A stretch of DNA of 64,000 bases from Novosphingobium meiothermophilum. GTDB lineage: Bacteria; Pseudomonadota; Alphaproteobacteria; Sphingomonadales; Sphingomonadaceae. The position numbers and the translations under genes are program-made. This document shows positions 14,973 to 24,132 of this stretch, in pieces. Where the stretch lies: the NCBI RefSeq assembly GCF_003171715.1, contig NZ_QGHL01000007.1:902667-966666 (forward strand), given 5' to 3'. How positions within the stretch are numbered: position 1 is the stretch's first letter; each line of letters starts with the position of its first letter. Under the pieces are notes generated by a model. The model was not told where the DNA came from. It saw only the letters and a list, made by a program, of their open reading frames with translations, and did not search any database.

Positions 14973-16136
14973 ATGCGCGCCACGCCCGATTTCGACTTCG
15001 GCCTGACCGAAAGCGCCCTGATGATCCGCGAGGCGGCAGGCCGCTTTGCCGATGAACAGATCGCCCCCCTTGCCGCCGAGATCGACCGCAACGATCGTTT
15101 TCCGCGCGAGTTGTGGGAGCCGATGGGCGCGCTGGGGCTGCACGGCATCACGGTAGAGGAAGAATGGGGCGGGCTTGGCCTCGGCTATCTCGACCATGTG
15201 ATCGCGGTCGAGGAAGTGAGCCGCGCCTCAGGCTCGGTCGGTCTGTCCTACGGCGCGCATTCCAACCTGTGCGTCAACCAGATCCGTCGCTGGGGCAATG
15301 ACGAGCAGAAGGCGAAGTATCTGCCGAAGCTGATTTCGGGCGAACATGTGGGCAGCCTCGCCATGTCGGAAGCCGGAGCCGGATCGGACGTCGTTTCGAT
15401 GAAGCTGCGGGCAGAGCCGGTGGCTGGGGGATTCCGCCTCAATGGCACCAAGTTCTGGATCACCAACGGCACTTATGCCGATACGCTGGTCGTCTATGCG
15501 AAGACCTCGCCCGATGCAGGCAGCCGGGGGATTACCGCTTTCCTGATCGAAAAGGACATGCCGGGTTTCTCCATCGGCCAGAAGATCGACAAGATGGGCC
15601 TGCGCGGTTCCCCCACGGCGGAACTGGTGTTCGAGGACTGCTTCGTTCCAGAAGAGAACGTCATGGGCCCGCTCCATGGCGGCGTTGGCGTGCTGATGAG
15701 CGGGCTGGATTACGAGCGCGTGGTTCTGGCAGGAATGCAGATCGGGATCATGCAGGCGTGCCTCGATACCGTCATCCCCTATGTGCGCGAGCGCAAGCAG
15801 TTTGGCCAGCCCATTGGCACGTTCCAGCTCATGCAGGCCAAAGTGGCCGACATGTATGTGGCGATCCAGTCGGCACGGGCCTATGTCTATGCGGTGGCCA
15901 AGGCGTGCGATGCCGGGCAGACCACGCGCTTCGATGCGGCGGGGGCCATTCTTCTGGCGAGCGAGAACGCCTTCCGCGTGGCCGGCGAGGCGGTGCAGGC
16001 TCTGGGCGGCGCGGGCTATACCAAGGACTGGCCGGTGGAACGCTACCTGCGCGACGCCAAGCTGCTGGATATCGGCGCGGGGACCAATGAAATCCGCCGC
16101 ATGCTGATCGGCCGTGAACTGATCGGGGCGCGGTGA
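14973..16136 (+). CDS. ivd: Isovaleryl-CoA dehydrogenase
   Basis: An FAD acyl-CoA dehydrogenase that oxidises isovaleryl-CoA to 3-methylcrotonyl-CoA in leucine breakdown. The 387-residue protein shows [19 protein letters not shown] and, near the end, [20 protein letters not shown] and [11 protein letters not shown], all characteristic of IVD. The DYERVVLAG segment carries the Glu that is the IVD-type catalytic base. ATG 14973 gives the family length; the 100 residues in frame upstream belong to the lysR antisense region. Its stop overlaps the next start by one base. Confidence 0.93.
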   Translation: MRATPDFDFGLTESALMIREAAGRFADEQIAPLAAEIDRNDRFPRELWEPMGALGLHGITVEEEWGGLGLGYLDHVIAVEEVSRASGSVGLSYGAHSNLCVNQIRRWGNDEQKAKYLPKLISGEHVGSLAMSEAGAGSDVVSMKLRAEPVAGGFRLNGTKFWITNGTYADTLVVYAKTSPDAGSRGITAFLIEKDMPGFSIGQKIDKMGLRGSPTAELVFEDCFVPEENVMGPLHGGVGVLMSGLDYERVVLAGMQIGIMQACLDTVIPYVRERKQFGQPIGTFQLMQAKVADMYVAIQSARAYVYAVAKACDAGQTTRFDAAGAILLASENAFRVAGEAVQALGGAGYTKDWPVERYLRDAKLLDIGAGTNEIRRMLIGRELIGAR

Positions 16137-17740
16137 TGTCTGCCCCTGTCCTCTCCTCCAGTATCGACCTGTCCTCGGAACAGGCGCAGGCGCGCGCGGC
16201 GCATAACCGGGCGCTGGCCGAAGAGCTTCGCGCCCGCGTGGCAAGGGCCGCGCTGGGCGGAGACGCACGCAGCCGCGAACGCCATGTCGCGAGGGGCAAA
16301 CTTCTCCCGCGCGACCGGGTCGAGCGTCTGCTCGACCCGGCATCGCCCTTTCTCGAAATCGGCCAGCTTGCCGCAAACGGCATGTATGGCGATGAAGTGC
16401 CGGGCGCGGGCATCATTACCGGCGTAGGGCGGGTTTCCGGCCGCCAGTGCATGATCTTTGCCAATGATGCCACGGTCAAGGGCGGCACCTATTTCCCGAT
16501 GACGGTGAAGAAGCACCTGCGCGCGCAGGAAATCGCCGCGGAAAACCGTCTGCCATGCATCTATCTGGTGGACAGCGGCGGGGCGAACCTGCCCAATCAG
16601 GCGGAAGTTTTCCCCGATCGCGACCACTTCGGCCGCTTCTTCTACAATCAGGCGAACATGAGCGCGCAGGGCATTGCCCAGATCGCCAGCGTGATGGGCA
16701 GTTGCACGGCTGGCGGCGCCTATGTTCCGGCGATGTCGGACGAGACGGTGATCGTGCGCGAACAGGGAACGATCTTTCTGGCCGGTCCCCCGCTGGTCAA
16801 GGCGGCCACCGGCGAGGAGATCAGCGCCGAAGCATTGGGCGGCGGCGATCTTCACGCGCGCAAAAGCGGCGTGGTAGATCATCTGGCCGACAATGACGAA
16901 CATGCGCTGACGATCGTGCGCGACATCGTCTCGCATCTGGGCGCGGCCCTGCCCTCGCCCGCCGTGCAAGGCGCAGAGGCAAGACCGCCGCTCTACCCCG
17001 CCGAGGATCTCTACGCGATCATCCCCGAAGACGTGCGCGCGCCCTATGACGTGCATGAAGTGATCGCGCGGATCGTGGATGGGTCCGAGTTCCACGCGTT
17101 CAAGGCGCATTACGGCACCACACTGGTTTGCGGCTTTGCCCATATCCACGGGCTTCCGGTGGCAATCCTTGCCAACAACGGCGTGCTCTTTTCCGAAAGC
17201 GCGCAGAAGGGCGCGCACTTCATCGAACTGGCCTGCCAGCGCCGCATTCCGCTCCTCTTCCTCCAGAACATTTCGGGCTTCATGGTGGGCGGCAAGTATG
17301 AGGCCGAAGGCATTGCCAAGCATGGCGCAAAGCTGGTGACGGCTGTGGCAACCGCGCAGGTGCCCAAGATCACCGTGCTCATCGGCGGCAGCTTCGGCGC
17401 GGGCAATTATGGCATGTGCGGGCGCGCCTATGGCCCGCGCTTCCTGTTCACCTGGCCCAATGCCCGCATCAGCGTGATGGGGGGCGAGCAGGCCGCCAGC
17501 GTGCTCGCCACGGTGCACCGCGATGCGGACAAGTGGACACCGGAGGAAGCCGAAGCCTTCAAGGCCCCGATCCGCCAGAAATACGAGGACGAAGGCAACC
17601 CCTATTATGCCACGGCAAGGCTGTGGGACGATGGGGTGATCGACCCGGTGCAGACGCGCGACGTGCTGGGGCTTGCGCTGGAGGTCTGCATGCAGGAACC
17701 GATCACCGAGGCGCCCCGCTTCGGGGTGTTCAGGATGTGA
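16136..17740 (+). CDS. mccB: Methylcrotonyl-CoA carboxylase, carboxyltransferase (beta) subunit
   Basis: This subunit transfers the carboxyl group from carboxybiotin to 3-methylcrotonyl-CoA. The 534-residue acyl-CoA carboxyltransferase has the two crotonase-like halves; [18 protein letters not shown] and [15 protein letters not shown] are characteristic of the MCC beta family. The ATG at 16136 shares one base with the ivd stop (TGATG); a GTG one codon earlier is also in frame. Its partner alpha subunit follows directly. Confidence 0.93.
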   Translation: MSAPVLSSSIDLSSEQAQARAAHNRALAEELRARVARAALGGDARSRERHVARGKLLPRDRVERLLDPASPFLEIGQLAANGMYGDEVPGAGIITGVGRVSGRQCMIFANDATVKGGTYFPMTVKKHLRAQEIAAENRLPCIYLVDSGGANLPNQAEVFPDRDHFGRFFYNQANMSAQGIAQIASVMGSCTAGGAYVPAMSDETVIVREQGTIFLAGPPLVKAATGEEISAEALGGGDLHARKSGVVDHLADNDEHALTIVRDIVSHLGAALPSPAVQGAEARPPLYPAEDLYAIIPEDVRAPYDVHEVIARIVDGSEFHAFKAHYGTTLVCGFAHIHGLPVAILANNGVLFSESAQKGAHFIELACQRRIPLLFLQNISGFMVGGKYEAEGIAKHGAKLVTAVATAQVPKITVLIGGSFGAGNYGMCGRAYGPRFLFTWPNARISVMGGEQAASVLATVHRDADKWTPEEAEAFKAPIRQKYEDEGNPYYATARLWDDGVIDPVQTRDVLGLALEVCMQEPITEAPRFGVFRM

Positions 17741-17754
17741 TGAGGGAGAACAAG

Positions 17755-19626
17755 ATGATCCGATCCCTCCTAATCGCCAATCGGGGCGAAATTGCCTGCC
17801 GCGTGATCCGCACCGCGCGTCGGCTCGGCATTCGCACGGTCGCCGTCTATTCCGATGCTGACCGCCATGCGCTGCATGTCCGCTCGGCCGATGAAGCCGT
17901 GCACATTGGCCCTGCGCCCGCGCGGGAGAGCTATCTGGTGGGAGAGCGGATCATTGCCGCCGCGCTTGCCACAGGGGCAGAGGCAATCCATCCCGGCTAT
18001 GGCTTCCTTTCCGAGAACGCCGCATTTGCGCAGGCGGTGATCGATGCGGGGCTGGTCTGGGTCGGCCCGAAGCCGCATTCGATCACCGCCATGGGCCTGA
18101 AGGATGCGGCAAAGGCGCGGATGATCGCAGCGGGCGTGCCGGTGACACCGGGCTATCTCGGCGAGGACCAGAGCCTTGAGCGCTTGCAGGCCGAGGCCGA
18201 TACCATCGGCTATCCCGTGCTCATCAAGGCCGTGGCGGGCGGCGGCGGCAAGGGGATGCGCCGCGTGGATGCAGCGGCCGATTTTGCCGAAAGCCTCGCC
18301 TCGTGCCGCCGCGAGGCTGCATCCTCGTTCGGCGATGACAGGGTGCTGATCGAGAAATACATTCTTTCGCCCCGGCACATCGAAGTGCAGGTATTCGGCG
18401 ATGCGCATGGCAATGTCGTCCACCTGTTCGAGCGCGATTGCTCTCTCCAGCGGCGGCACCAGAAGGTGATCGAGGAAGCCCCTGCCCCCGGCATGGACGA
18501 GGCCACGCGCGAGGCTGTGTGCGCCGCAGCGGTGCGCGCGGCGAGGGCCGTGGACTATGAAGGCGCAGGCACCATCGAGTTCATCGCCGATGGCAGCGAA
18601 GGGCTGCGCGCCGACCGCATCTGGTTCATGGAAATGAACACGCGGCTTCAGGTGGAGCACCCCGTTACCGAGGAGATCACCGGGGTCGATCTGGTGGAAT
18701 GGCAGCTGCGGGTGGCAAGCGGCGAGCCTTTGCCCATGCGGCAGGAAGACCTGCGCATCAAGGGCTGGGCGATGGAAGCGCGCCTCTATGCCGAGGATGC
18801 CAGCCGGGGCTTTCTGCCCAGCATCGGCCGGGTCGAAGACTTCCACTTCCCGCACCATCATGCGCGGATCGACACCGGGGTGGAAGCCGGGGCAGCCATC
18901 ACCCCGTTCTACGATCCGATGATCGCCAAGGTCATTGTCCACGGCGAGACGCGATGCGCCGCCATCGCGGCCTTGCGCGAAACGCTGGAGCAGGGCGTGG
19001 TCGGGCCGCTTGTCACCAACAGCGGCTTTCTCTGGCGGCTGCTGGGCCATGCTGCGTTCGAGGCAGGCGTGGTGGATACCGGCCTGATCGAGCGCAATCT
19101 TGAAACTTTGACCGCGCGCCCGCAGCCTTCGCCGGAAGGACTGGCCATGGCCGCACGGCGGCTGGTCGGCTCGCCCGGCGTTAACCCGTGGGGCAGTCAG
19201 TCAGGCTTGCGGATGAACGGTCCGGCCCGGCGCGAGGTGCGCCTTGCCGACCAGTTCGGCCGGCACTTCACCGTCGATCTCCTGCCGGAAAACGCAGTGG
19301 ACTACTGGCCCGGCGAGCATGAGACCGCCGTCGACGAAGCGGGTGAACGCTTCATCCTGAAGCTGGCGCGCACCGTGGGCGGTGTGGGCGGCGCAGCATC
19401 CGATGGCGCAATCCTTGCCCCGATGCCGGGCAAGGTCATTTCGGTCGATGTGGCAGCGGGCGAGTCCGTTACCAGGGGACAGAAGCTCATGGTGCTTGAA
19501 GCGATGAAGATGGAACACGCCCTCGTCGCGCCGTTCGATGGCCTTGTGGCCGAACTCAACGCCGCCCCCGGCACGCAGGTGCAGGTCGAGGCGCTGCTGG
19601 CCAGGATCGAAAAGGCGGGTAATTGA
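17755..19626 (+). CDS. mccA: Methylcrotonyl-CoA carboxylase, biotin carboxylase/carrier (alpha) subunit
   Basis: The 623-residue protein has an ATP-grasp biotin carboxylase domain (IANRGEIACRVIRTARRLGI at the N-terminus, HPGYGFLSEN, GGGGKGMR) and a C-terminal biotinyl domain with VLEAMKMEH; Lys585 is the biotinylation site. ATG 17755 is preceded by an excellent ribosome site (GGGAGAA). A second ATG at 17740, overlapping the mccB stop, is possible. Together with mccB it carboxylates 3-methylcrotonyl-CoA. Confidence 0.93.
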   Translation: MIRSLLIANRGEIACRVIRTARRLGIRTVAVYSDADRHALHVRSADEAVHIGPAPARESYLVGERIIAAALATGAEAIHPGYGFLSENAAFAQAVIDAGLVWVGPKPHSITAMGLKDAAKARMIAAGVPVTPGYLGEDQSLERLQAEADTIGYPVLIKAVAGGGGKGMRRVDAAADFAESLASCRREAASSFGDDRVLIEKYILSPRHIEVQVFGDAHGNVVHLFERDCSLQRRHQKVIEEAPAPGMDEATREAVCAAAVRAARAVDYEGAGTIEFIADGSEGLRADRIWFMEMNTRLQVEHPVTEEITGVDLVEWQLRVASGEPLPMRQEDLRIKGWAMEARLYAEDASRGFLPSIGRVEDFHFPHHHARIDTGVEAGAAITPFYDPMIAKVIVHGETRCAAIAALRETLEQGVVGPLVTNSGFLWRLLGHAAFEAGVVDTGLIERNLETLTARPQPSPEGLAMAARRLVGSPGVNPWGSQSGLRMNGPARREVRLADQFGRHFTVDLLPENAVDYWPGEHETAVDEAGERFILKLARTVGGVGGAASDGAILAPMPGKVISVDVAAGESVTRGQKLMVLEAMKMEHALVAPFDGLVAELNAAPGTQVQVEALLARIEKAGN

Positions 19627-19682
19627 CCGTTTTCCTCGGCCCGAAAGAGACGGGATGGGACGGAACAGCAGAGGACGGGAAT

Positions 19683-20141
19683 ATGGCGGGGCGTTACTTT
19701 GATCAGTGGCAGGTTGGCGACAGGATCGCGCACGAAATCCGGCGCACGGTGACGGAAACCGACAACCTGCTGTTCTCCACCATGACGCACAATCCGCAGC
19801 CCTTGCACATCGATGCCGAAGCCGCAAAGGCCAGCGAATTCGGGCAGCTTCTGGTCAATGGCACCTTCACCTTCGCGCTGATGGTCGGCCTTTCGGTGGG
19901 CGACACCACTCTGGGCACGCTGGTGGCGAACCTTGGCTATGACAAGCTGGTCATGCCCGCGCCCGTGTTCATCGGCGACACCATGCGCGCGACGAGCGAA
20001 GTGGTGGAACTGCGCGCCAGCAATTCGCGGCCCGATGCCGGTATCGTGACCTTCCGGCACGAACTCATCAACCAGCGCGACGAGGTGGTTTGCCGCTGCC
20101 TGCGTTCGGCCCTGCTCAAAAAGTCGCCAGCCGCTGCCTGA
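19683..20141 (+). CDS. MaoC-like hot-dog hydratase
   Basis: A 152-residue MaoC-type enoyl-CoA hydratase. It has TMTHNPQPLHIDAEAAKASE, the DxNPxH-like hydratase region with its conserved His, and QLLVNGTFTF. ATG 19683 follows GAGGACGGGAAT; the longer frame opening with TTG at 19623 lacks a ribosome site. Being last in the operon, it may hydrate 3-methylglutaconyl-CoA, since no crotonase-type hydratase or HMG-CoA lyase is present here; that role is inferred. Its 3' end overlaps the convergent LysR gene by 26 bases. Confidence 0.85.
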   Translation: MAGRYFDQWQVGDRIAHEIRRTVTETDNLLFSTMTHNPQPLHIDAEAAKASEFGQLLVNGTFTFALMVGLSVGDTTLGTLVANLGYDKLVMPAPVFIGDTMRATSEVVELRASNSRPDAGIVTFRHELINQRDEVVCRCLRSALLKKSPAAA

Positions 20142-21015
20142 AGGCTTCGCGCAACCAGTTCTGCGCCGGACCGCCGGGGCAATCGCGGCGCCACAGCGCA
20201 TGAAAGCGATAGGCCATGCCCGGCCATTCAGGGATCGCCAGCCGCTTGAGACGACCGGAGGCGAGATCGTTCGCGACCAGATGCAGCGGCATGTTGCCCC
20301 AGCCAATCCCTTCGCGCATCAGCGCATGGCGCGCGCCAAGATCGCCCAGCCGCCATGTACTGTCTGAAAAGACCGAAAAATCGCGCCCCTCGGTAAGTTT
20401 CGAACGATCGGTCAGCACAAGCTGGCGGTGTTTGCGCGCCTCGCCGGGCGGGATCATATCCATCCGCGCCAGCGGGTGATCGGGCGCGGCAACCGGCACC
20501 AGATCAATCTCGCCAATCGCCTCGCGCTGAAGATCGGGCACACCGACAAGTTCCGGACCGCCGATGCCTAGCTGCGCATCGCCATCAACCACAAGGCCCG
20601 CGATGGTCCCCAGCGCCTCGACATGCAGGCGCAGCAGCACGGTAGGAAACATCTCCTGAAAGCTACGCAGGATGGCGGCAAGCAGCGGGGTGGGAAACAT
20701 GACGTCGATGGCAAGGCCCAGTTCCGCCTCAAGGCCCCGGCTGAAATTGCGCACGCCCGCCATGAGGGCATCGACATCATCGGCAACAGCGCGCGCCTGT
20801 GCCAGCATGGCCTTGCCTGCGGGCGTCAGCACGGGCCTTCGCGATCCTTCGCGGTCGAACAGGGTGACGCCAAGCTGGCTTTCCAGCGTGACGATGCCAT
20901 AGCTGACCGCAGAGATGGCCCGGCCCAGCCTGCGCGCAGCGGCGTTGAAGCTGCCTTCATCGACCACGGCAAGGAACAGGCGCAACTGGTCGAGCGTGGG
21001 CTGGCCGACGTCCAT
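20116..21015 (-). CDS. LysR-family transcriptional regulator
   Basis: A 299-residue LTTR with an N-terminal HTH (FLAVVDEGSFNAAARRLGRA) and an effector-binding domain. It is divergent from the pirin/nitroreductase pair with a palindrome between, so it probably controls them. ATG 21015 has an AGAAAGG ribosome site; a TTG two codons upstream is the only alternative. Confidence 0.87.
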   Translation of the reverse strand: MDVGQPTLDQLRLFLAVVDEGSFNAAARRLGRAISAVSYGIVTLESQLGVTLFDREGSRRPVLTPAGKAMLAQARAVADDVDALMAGVRNFSRGLEAELGLAIDVMFPTPLLAAILRSFQEMFPTVLLRLHVEALGTIAGLVVDGDAQLGIGGPELVGVPDLQREAIGEIDLVPVAAPDHPLARMDMIPPGEARKHRQLVLTDRSKLTEGRDFSVFSDSTWRLGDLGARHALMREGIGWGNMPLHLVANDLASGRLKRLAIPEWPGMAYRFHALWRRDCPGGPAQNWLREAFRQRLATF

Positions 21016-21040
21016 CAGCAACCTTTCTAATTATTCGAAC

Positions 21041-21063
21041 ATCCTGATTGATTTTATCAGGAT
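21041..21063. promoter_or_regulatory. Perfect inverted repeat, candidate LysR operator
   Basis: ATCCTGAT (21041-21048) and ATCAGGAT (21056-21063) form a perfect 8-bp inverted repeat with a 7-bp AT-rich centre. It lies 26 bp from the LysR start and 75 bp before the pirin start, a typical LTTR position. Confidence 0.5.
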
Positions 21064-21137
21064 AAACTGAATGGATAGCAAGGACTATATCCCCTCCATC
21101 ACGGCAGCGGCTGCGCTGTCAGACCGGAGAAATCGCC

Positions 21138-21860
21138 ATGACCACACTCGCAAACAAGGCCCATATCGAACTGCGGCCCTTCGCTTCGCTTGGTGCTGCA
21201 AATCACGGCTGGCTTGATGCCCACCACCATTTTTCCTTCGCAGGATACCATGACCCGGCGCGCGTTCACTGGGGCGCGCTGAGGGTGTGGAACGATGACC
21301 GCATCGCCCCCAGAAGCGGCTTTCCCACACACCCGCACAACGACATGGAAATCATCACCTATGTCAGCCAGGGCGCGATCACGCACCGCGACAGTCTGGG
21401 CAACGAGGGCCGCACCGAAGCGGGCGATGTGCAGGTCATGTCGGCCGGAACCGGCATCGCCCATTCCGAGTTCAATCTGGAGGACGTGGAAACCCGCCTT
21501 TTCCAGATCTGGATCATCCCCGACCGGCGCGGCCACGCGCCAAGCTGGGGCGCTCGCCCTTTCCCCAAGGGCAGCCGTGAGGGCCGCTTCGTCCCGCTCG
21601 CATCGGGTATCGCCGGCGATACAGATGTGCTGCCGATCAATGCCAATGCCCGCGTTCTGGGCGCAACGGTCAAGGCCGGGGAAACCGTGCGCTACGCCCT
21701 GACCGAAGATCGTCACGCCTATCTGGTTCCGGCGAAGGGCAAGGTGCGCATCGGAGACGTTGAAGCCAATGCCCGCGACGGTGTGGCCATGACCGGCCTG
21801 ACCGAGATCGTCGTTACCGCGCTGGAAGACGCCGAACTTGTGCTTGTCGACGCAGCCTGA
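21138..21860 (+). CDS. Pirin family protein (YhhW-like bicupin)
   Basis: A 240-residue bicupin. The N-terminal cupin has the metal-binding cluster FPTHPHNDMEI and a later GTGIAHSEFN, as in pirins such as YhhW, some of which show quercetin dioxygenase activity. A GGAGAAA ribosome site precedes the ATG. It is the first gene of a probable two-gene unit with the nitroreductase 30 bp downstream. The substrate is unknown. Confidence 0.9.
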   Translation: MTTLANKAHIELRPFASLGAANHGWLDAHHHFSFAGYHDPARVHWGALRVWNDDRIAPRSGFPTHPHNDMEIITYVSQGAITHRDSLGNEGRTEAGDVQVMSAGTGIAHSEFNLEDVETRLFQIWIIPDRRGHAPSWGARPFPKGSREGRFVPLASGIAGDTDVLPINANARVLGATVKAGETVRYALTEDRHAYLVPAKGKVRIGDVEANARDGVAMTGLTEIVVTALEDAELVLVDAA

Positions 21861-21890
21861 AATCCAACTGGTTCAATCAAGGAGTATCCC

Positions 21891-22469
21891 ATGTCCCGCA
21901 ATGCTTCGCCCAAGGTTCTGCCGCTCATCGCCAGTCGCTGGAGCCCGCGCGCATTCGATCGCTCGGCCGTGCCGCAGGAGGATCTCGACGTGATCTTCGA
22001 GGCTGCCGGCCTTGCCCCCAGTGCCTACAATTACCAGCCGTGGCGCTTTGCCTATGCCCACCGGGACGATGCGCATTTCGAGGCGTTCCTATCCGCGCTG
22101 GTGCCGTTCAATCAGAGCTGGGCCAAGGATGCAGGCGTTCTGGTCTATGTCGTCTCCGACATGTTCATGCGTTCGGATCAGGGCAGCAACCCGAACCACA
22201 GCCACAGTTTCGATGCGGGCGCGGCATGGGCCAGCGCGGCCTTGCAGGCGCAGCACATGGGCTATCACACTCACGGCATGACCGGGGTGGACTTTGACAA
22301 GGCCGCGCAGGTGCTGAACCTGCCCGAAGGTTTCCGCGTGGAAATGGCCTTCGTGATCGGCAGGCAGGGCGATGTGAAGCAGTTGCCCGAAATGCTGCGG
22401 GAGCGTGAAGTGGTGAGCGACCGCAAGCCGGTGGGCGCGATTGCCTTTGCCGGGCCGTTTACTGCCTAA
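21891..22469 (+). CDS. Nitroreductase family protein
   Basis: A 192-residue FMN/NAD(P)H oxidoreductase of the nitroreductase fold, with RWSPRAFD near the N-terminus, the APSAYNYQPWRF flavin-binding segment, and GAAWASAALQAQHMGYHTHG in the middle. AAGGAGT provides a near-ideal ribosome site. Pirin-nitroreductase pairs under LysR control occur in quinone or electrophile stress loci; that assignment is inference. Confidence 0.9.
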   Translation: MSRNASPKVLPLIASRWSPRAFDRSAVPQEDLDVIFEAAGLAPSAYNYQPWRFAYAHRDDAHFEAFLSALVPFNQSWAKDAGVLVYVVSDMFMRSDQGSNPNHSHSFDAGAAWASAALQAQHMGYHTHGMTGVDFDKAAQVLNLPEGFRVEMAFVIGRQGDVKQLPEMLREREVVSDRKPVGAIAFAGPFTA

Positions 22470-22512
22470 CGCACAAGTGGCGTCGCCCGCCGGAATTGGC
22501 TAGGGCGGCGCC

Positions 22513-24132
22513 ATGCTTCGCATCAATGAACTGAAACTGCCCCTCGATCATACGCCCGAAGACCTACCGGCGGCCATCTGCGCGCGCCTTGGCATTGCGC
22601 CGGAAGCGCTTGAACGCTTCCACATCTTCCGGCGCGGCAACGATGCGCGCAAGAAGCACGCCATCCTGCTGACCTATGTGGTCGATTGCGTGATCCGCGA
22701 TGAGGCCCAAGTGCTTGCCCGGTTCGCGGACGATCCGAACGTCAAGCCCACGCCCGCCACGACCTACCGCTTTCCCGTGATGGCCCCGCAAGGCTGGGAC
22801 GGAGAGCGTCCGGTGGTGATCGGTGCCGGGCCGTGCGGCCTCATGGCCGCGCTGATCCTTGCCCAGATGGGCCTGAAGCCCATCATCATCGAGCGCGGCA
22901 AAGCCGTGCGCGAGCGCACCAAGGACACCTGGGGCCTGTGGCGCCGATCGGTGCTGGAGCCGGAATCGAACGTGCAGTTCGGCGAAGGCGGAGCGGGCAC
23001 GTTTTCCGATGGCAAGCTCTACAGCCGCATCAAGGATCCGCGCCATCTTGGCCGCAAGGTGCTGGTCGAGTTCGTGAAAGCCGGCGCGCCCGACGATATC
23101 CTGACCGAAGCCCATCCCCATATCGGCACCTTCCGGCTTGTCACCATGGTGATGAGCATCCGCGAGACGATCGAAAGCCTTGGCGGGGAATACCGCTTCC
23201 AGACACGGGTAGAGGATTTCGCAATAGAAACGGCCGCAGATGGCACCCGTCAGCTGGTCGGCCTGCACCTGTCGGACGGATCGTTTCTGCCCGCGCGCCA
23301 TGTCATCATGGCAGTGGGTCATTCCGCGCGCGACACGTTTCATGTGCTGCATGACCGGGGCGTTCACGTGGAGGCCAAGCCCTTTGCCATCGGCGTGCGC
23401 ATCGAGCATCCGCAAAGCTGGATCGATACCGCGCGCTATGGTCCCAGTGCGGGCAACAAGATCCTTGGCCCGGCGGCCTATTCCATCTCGCACAAGTGCA
23501 GCAACGGGCGCACCGTCTATTCCTTCTGCATGTGCCCCGGCGGGCGCGTGGTGGCGGCCACAAGCGAGGAAGGACGCGTTGTCACCAACGGGATGAGCCA
23601 GTATTCGCGCGCCGAGTTCAACGCCAATTCCGGCATCGTCGTCGATATCGACCCCAGCCGCGACTATCCGGGCGGTCCACTTGCGGGAATTGCCTTCCAG
23701 CGCCATTGGGAAAGCCTTGCCTTCGAGGCAGGCGGAAGAAACTACATGGCCCCCGGCCAGAAGCTGGGCGATTTTCTGGCAGACCGGCCTTCGACCGCGT
23801 TCGGCAACGTCATTCCCAGCTACAAGCCGGGCGTCCACCTCACCGAACTGAAGAAGTGCCTGCCCGATTTCGTGATCGAATCGATCCGCGAGGCACTGCC
23901 CGCCTTCGGCCGCATGGTGCCGGGCTATGACCACCCCGATGTGGTCATGACCGGCGTCGAAACGCGCACATCATCGCCGGTGCGCATCACGCGCGGCAAG
24001 GATTGCCAGAGCCTCAACACACGCGGTCTCTATCCGGCGGGAGAAGGCGCAGGCTATGCGGGCGGCATCCTGTCCGCCGCTGTCGACGGGATCAAGGTGG
24101 CCGAAGCGCTGGCCGCAGACGTGCTGAAGTGA
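22513..24132 (+). CDS. FAD-dependent oxidoreductase (COG2509-type)
   Basis: A 539-residue flavoprotein. An N-terminal roughly 90-residue domain precedes the dinucleotide-binding loop VIGAGPCGLMAALILAQMG, followed by GEGGAGTFSDGKL and a C-terminal GLYPAGEGAGYAGGI FAD motif, as in uncharacterised 'FAD-dependent dehydrogenases'. A near-perfect 10-bp hairpin (22481-22512) sits directly before the ATG and might terminate upstream transcription or mask the start. The substrate is unknown. It overlaps the next gene by four bases. Confidence 0.85.
   Translation: MLRINELKLPLDHTPEDLPAAICARLGIAPEALERFHIFRRGNDARKKHAILLTYVVDCVIRDEAQVLARFADDPNVKPTPATTYRFPVMAPQGWDGERPVVIGAGPCGLMAALILAQMGLKPIIIERGKAVRERTKDTWGLWRRSVLEPESNVQFGEGGAGTFSDGKLYSRIKDPRHLGRKVLVEFVKAGAPDDILTEAHPHIGTFRLVTMVMSIRETIESLGGEYRFQTRVEDFAIETAADGTRQLVGLHLSDGSFLPARHVIMAVGHSARDTFHVLHDRGVHVEAKPFAIGVRIEHPQSWIDTARYGPSAGNKILGPAAYSISHKCSNGRTVYSFCMCPGGRVVAATSEEGRVVTNGMSQYSRAEFNANSGIVVDIDPSRDYPGGPLAGIAFQRHWESLAFEAGGRNYMAPGQKLGDFLADRPSTAFGNVIPSYKPGVHLTELKKCLPDFVIESIREALPAFGRMVPGYDHPDVVMTGVETRTSSPVRITRGKDCQSLNTRGLYPAGEGAGYAGGILSAAVDGIKVAEALAADVLK

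Noticed and set aside
22481..22512. Hairpin before the COG2509 gene considered as a riboswitch or terminator
   Set aside because: Ten pairs with one mismatch but no T-run and no known aptamer pattern; it is mentioned only in the gene entry.
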